Shown here piece after piece: positions 62,786-64,000 of a DNA stretch of 64,000 nucleotides. Within the stretch, counting starts at the first letter, position 1, and the number at the start of each line of letters is the position of its first letter. The notes under the pieces are model-generated. The model was not told the DNA's origin. It searched no databases and saw only the letters and a program-made list of their open reading frames with translations. Source of the stretch: Bog-793 sp963761425 (GTDB lineage Bacteria > Actinomycetota > Acidimicrobiia > Acidimicrobiales > Bog-793); the NCBI GenBank assembly GCA_963761425.1, contig CAVXGQ010000004.1:535730-599729 (forward strand). Reading direction: 5' to 3'. A program made the translations under genes and the position numbers.

Positions 62786-64000
62786 GTGGTCGAGGCATCT
62801 GAGCGCCGCGAGGCGGCCGACGATTTGGTCGAGCCGACCGGCAAGTTCCGCGTCTACCTCGGGGCGGTGGCCGGCGTCGGCAAGACCTGGGCGATGCTCG
62901 ACGAGGGTTGGCGCCGTTACAAGCGCGGTGCCGACGTCGTGATCGGCTTCGTCGAGACACACGGCCGGCAGCTCACCGCTCAACAGATACGCGACCTGCC
63001 CATCGTTCCGCGCAAGTCCGTGGAGTACCGGGGCACGCGCTTCGAGGAGATGGACCTGAAAGCGGTACTCGCCCGCAAGGCCGGGGTGGCGCTCATCGAC
63101 GAGCTCGCCCACACCAACGTGCCGGGCTCGGGGCCCCACGCCAAGCGGTGGGAGGACGTGTTGGAGATCCTGGAGGCGGGCATCAGCGTCATCAGCACGG
63201 TCAACATCCAGCATCTCGAAAGCGTCGCGGACGCCGTCCAGCAGATCACCGGCGTAGCCGTGCGCGAGCGCGTGCCCGACTGGGTCGTGCGAAAGGCCGA
63301 CCAGGTGGAGCTGATCGACTCGTCGCCCGAGCAGCTGCGCAGGCGCATGATGCACGGCCACATCTATCCCCCCGAGAAGATCCCCCAAGCCCTCAGCAGC
63401 TTCTTCCGCAGCGAGAACATCTCGGCACTACGCGAGCTCGCGCTCGAGGTTCGTGGCGGACGAGACCGAGGAGGACCTGCTGGCGTACCTGGTCGCCCGG
63501 CATCCGGACATTGTCTGGGACACCACGGAGCGCATCATGGTGGCGGTGACGGGTTCGGAGGGGACCGACAGGGTGCTGCGGCGCGCGGCACGCATCGCGG
63601 CCCGTGCGCACGCCGACCTGCAGGTGGTCAACGTCGTCGCGGACGAGAGCTCGCGGTCGGCGTCCAAAGAGGCGCTCGCGTCCGTCAAGCACCTGGCCGA
63701 GGACCTCGGCGCGAGCTGGCACGAGATAGTCGCGGACGACCCCGCCTCTGCCCTGGTGCAGTTCGCAAAGGACCACCAGGTCACCCAGATCGTGCTCGGC
63801 GCCTCACGCCGGTCGAGATGGAAGCCGATCATGAGCGGGGCGTCGGTCGTGCAACGGGTGCTGCGCTTCGCCCGCCAGGGCGGCGTCGACGTGCACGTCA
63901 TCGCCCGTTACGGCGCCGAGGCGCCCCTCGGCGCGGCGAGCACCCCCGAGGACGGTAATCCAGCGGCGCGAGCAGGCGTCACCGCTCGCGAGATTCCCGC
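62786..64000 (+). pseudogene. kdpD: KdpD sensor kinase N-terminal part, frameshifted and cut by the window end
   Basis: The N-terminal KdpD domain (about 15-225) has Walker A AGVGKT (29-34) and ALIDELAHTNVPGS. At about 63445 an extra base breaks the frame; the Usp-like domain continues in another frame (FVADETEEDLLAYL, then VTGSEGTDRVLRRAARI and QIVLGASRRSRW) to the end of the window. Removing one C restores ALRFVADE, as in the family. The membrane and kinase domains would lie beyond 64000. KdpD controls the high-affinity potassium system with KdpE. GTG 62786 follows GAGGAG; TAGCGT at 62728 may be the -10. Confidence 0.8.

Overview
This is a contiguous stretch of a high-GC actinobacterial chromosome. 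Three things point there: the conserved block glmU-prs-rplY-pth-mfd-SurA-like-mazG-eno-ftsB-(DUF501/Ppx), two pyridoxamine-oxidase-fold proteins of the type that often uses F420, and Rpf-like and NlpC/P60 wall hydrolases. A full type IV pilus set with no secretin gene fits a single-membrane actinobacterium. A deep lineage such as Acidimicrobiia is my inference, not something the sequence proves.

Layout. 1-6.1 kb: a small membrane protein, an EamA exporter, two PPOX-fold proteins, an aldo/keto reductase and an M20 peptidase. 6.3-18.8 kb: a long plus-strand housekeeping run covering UDP-sugar and PRPP synthesis, L25, peptidyl-tRNA hydrolase, Mfd, a secreted PPIase lipoprotein, MazG, enolase and FtsB/DivIC. 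18.8-27.4 kb: two secreted wall hydrolases, a three-domain DUF501-Ppx/GppA fusion, a three-gene glycosyltransferase operon and a GNAT acetyltransferase. 27.5-34 kb: a carboxylesterase whose end overlaps an odd tRNA, a phosphate symporter divergent from phoU across a multi-unit PHO box, and an adjacent decarboxylase/ureohydrolase pair, each broken by one frameshift. 34.2-52.1 kb: a type IV pilus locus. On the plus strand are the prepilin peptidase and PilW-, PilV- and PilX-like minor pilins. Converging on the minus strand are pilT, pilA, pilC and pilB. 52.4-58 kb: a DipZ-like thiol-redox protein, an L,D-transpeptidase, an M15 peptidase, a divergent Lgt-like protein and an MFS transporter. 58.6-60.5 kb: a cytochrome b6-like operon. 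60.5-64 kb: a dienelactone hydrolase, a lipoprotein, a pseudogene and the start of kdpD, which runs off the window.

The most unusual region is the pilus locus. A PilV-type prepilin N-terminus is fused to about 2,450 residues of Ig-like repeats, and a PilX-like protein carries IPT/TIG domains. I infer that the minor pilins themselves supply a long adhesive tip. The repeat DNA shows higher-order organisation (three B-C-A superrepeats, then alternating 336-bp units in 672-bp pairs), which suggests recent expansion.

Other points: a GlmU lacking its acetyltransferase half, a degenerate MobA-like/DUF501/Ppx fusion, a class-I-shaped tRNA with a UAA anticodon, two genes whose only plausible start is CTG, and several leaderless promoters. 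Four single-base frameshifts lie within 31 kb. They may be real decay or sequence errors, and this should be settled before pseudogene claims are relied on.
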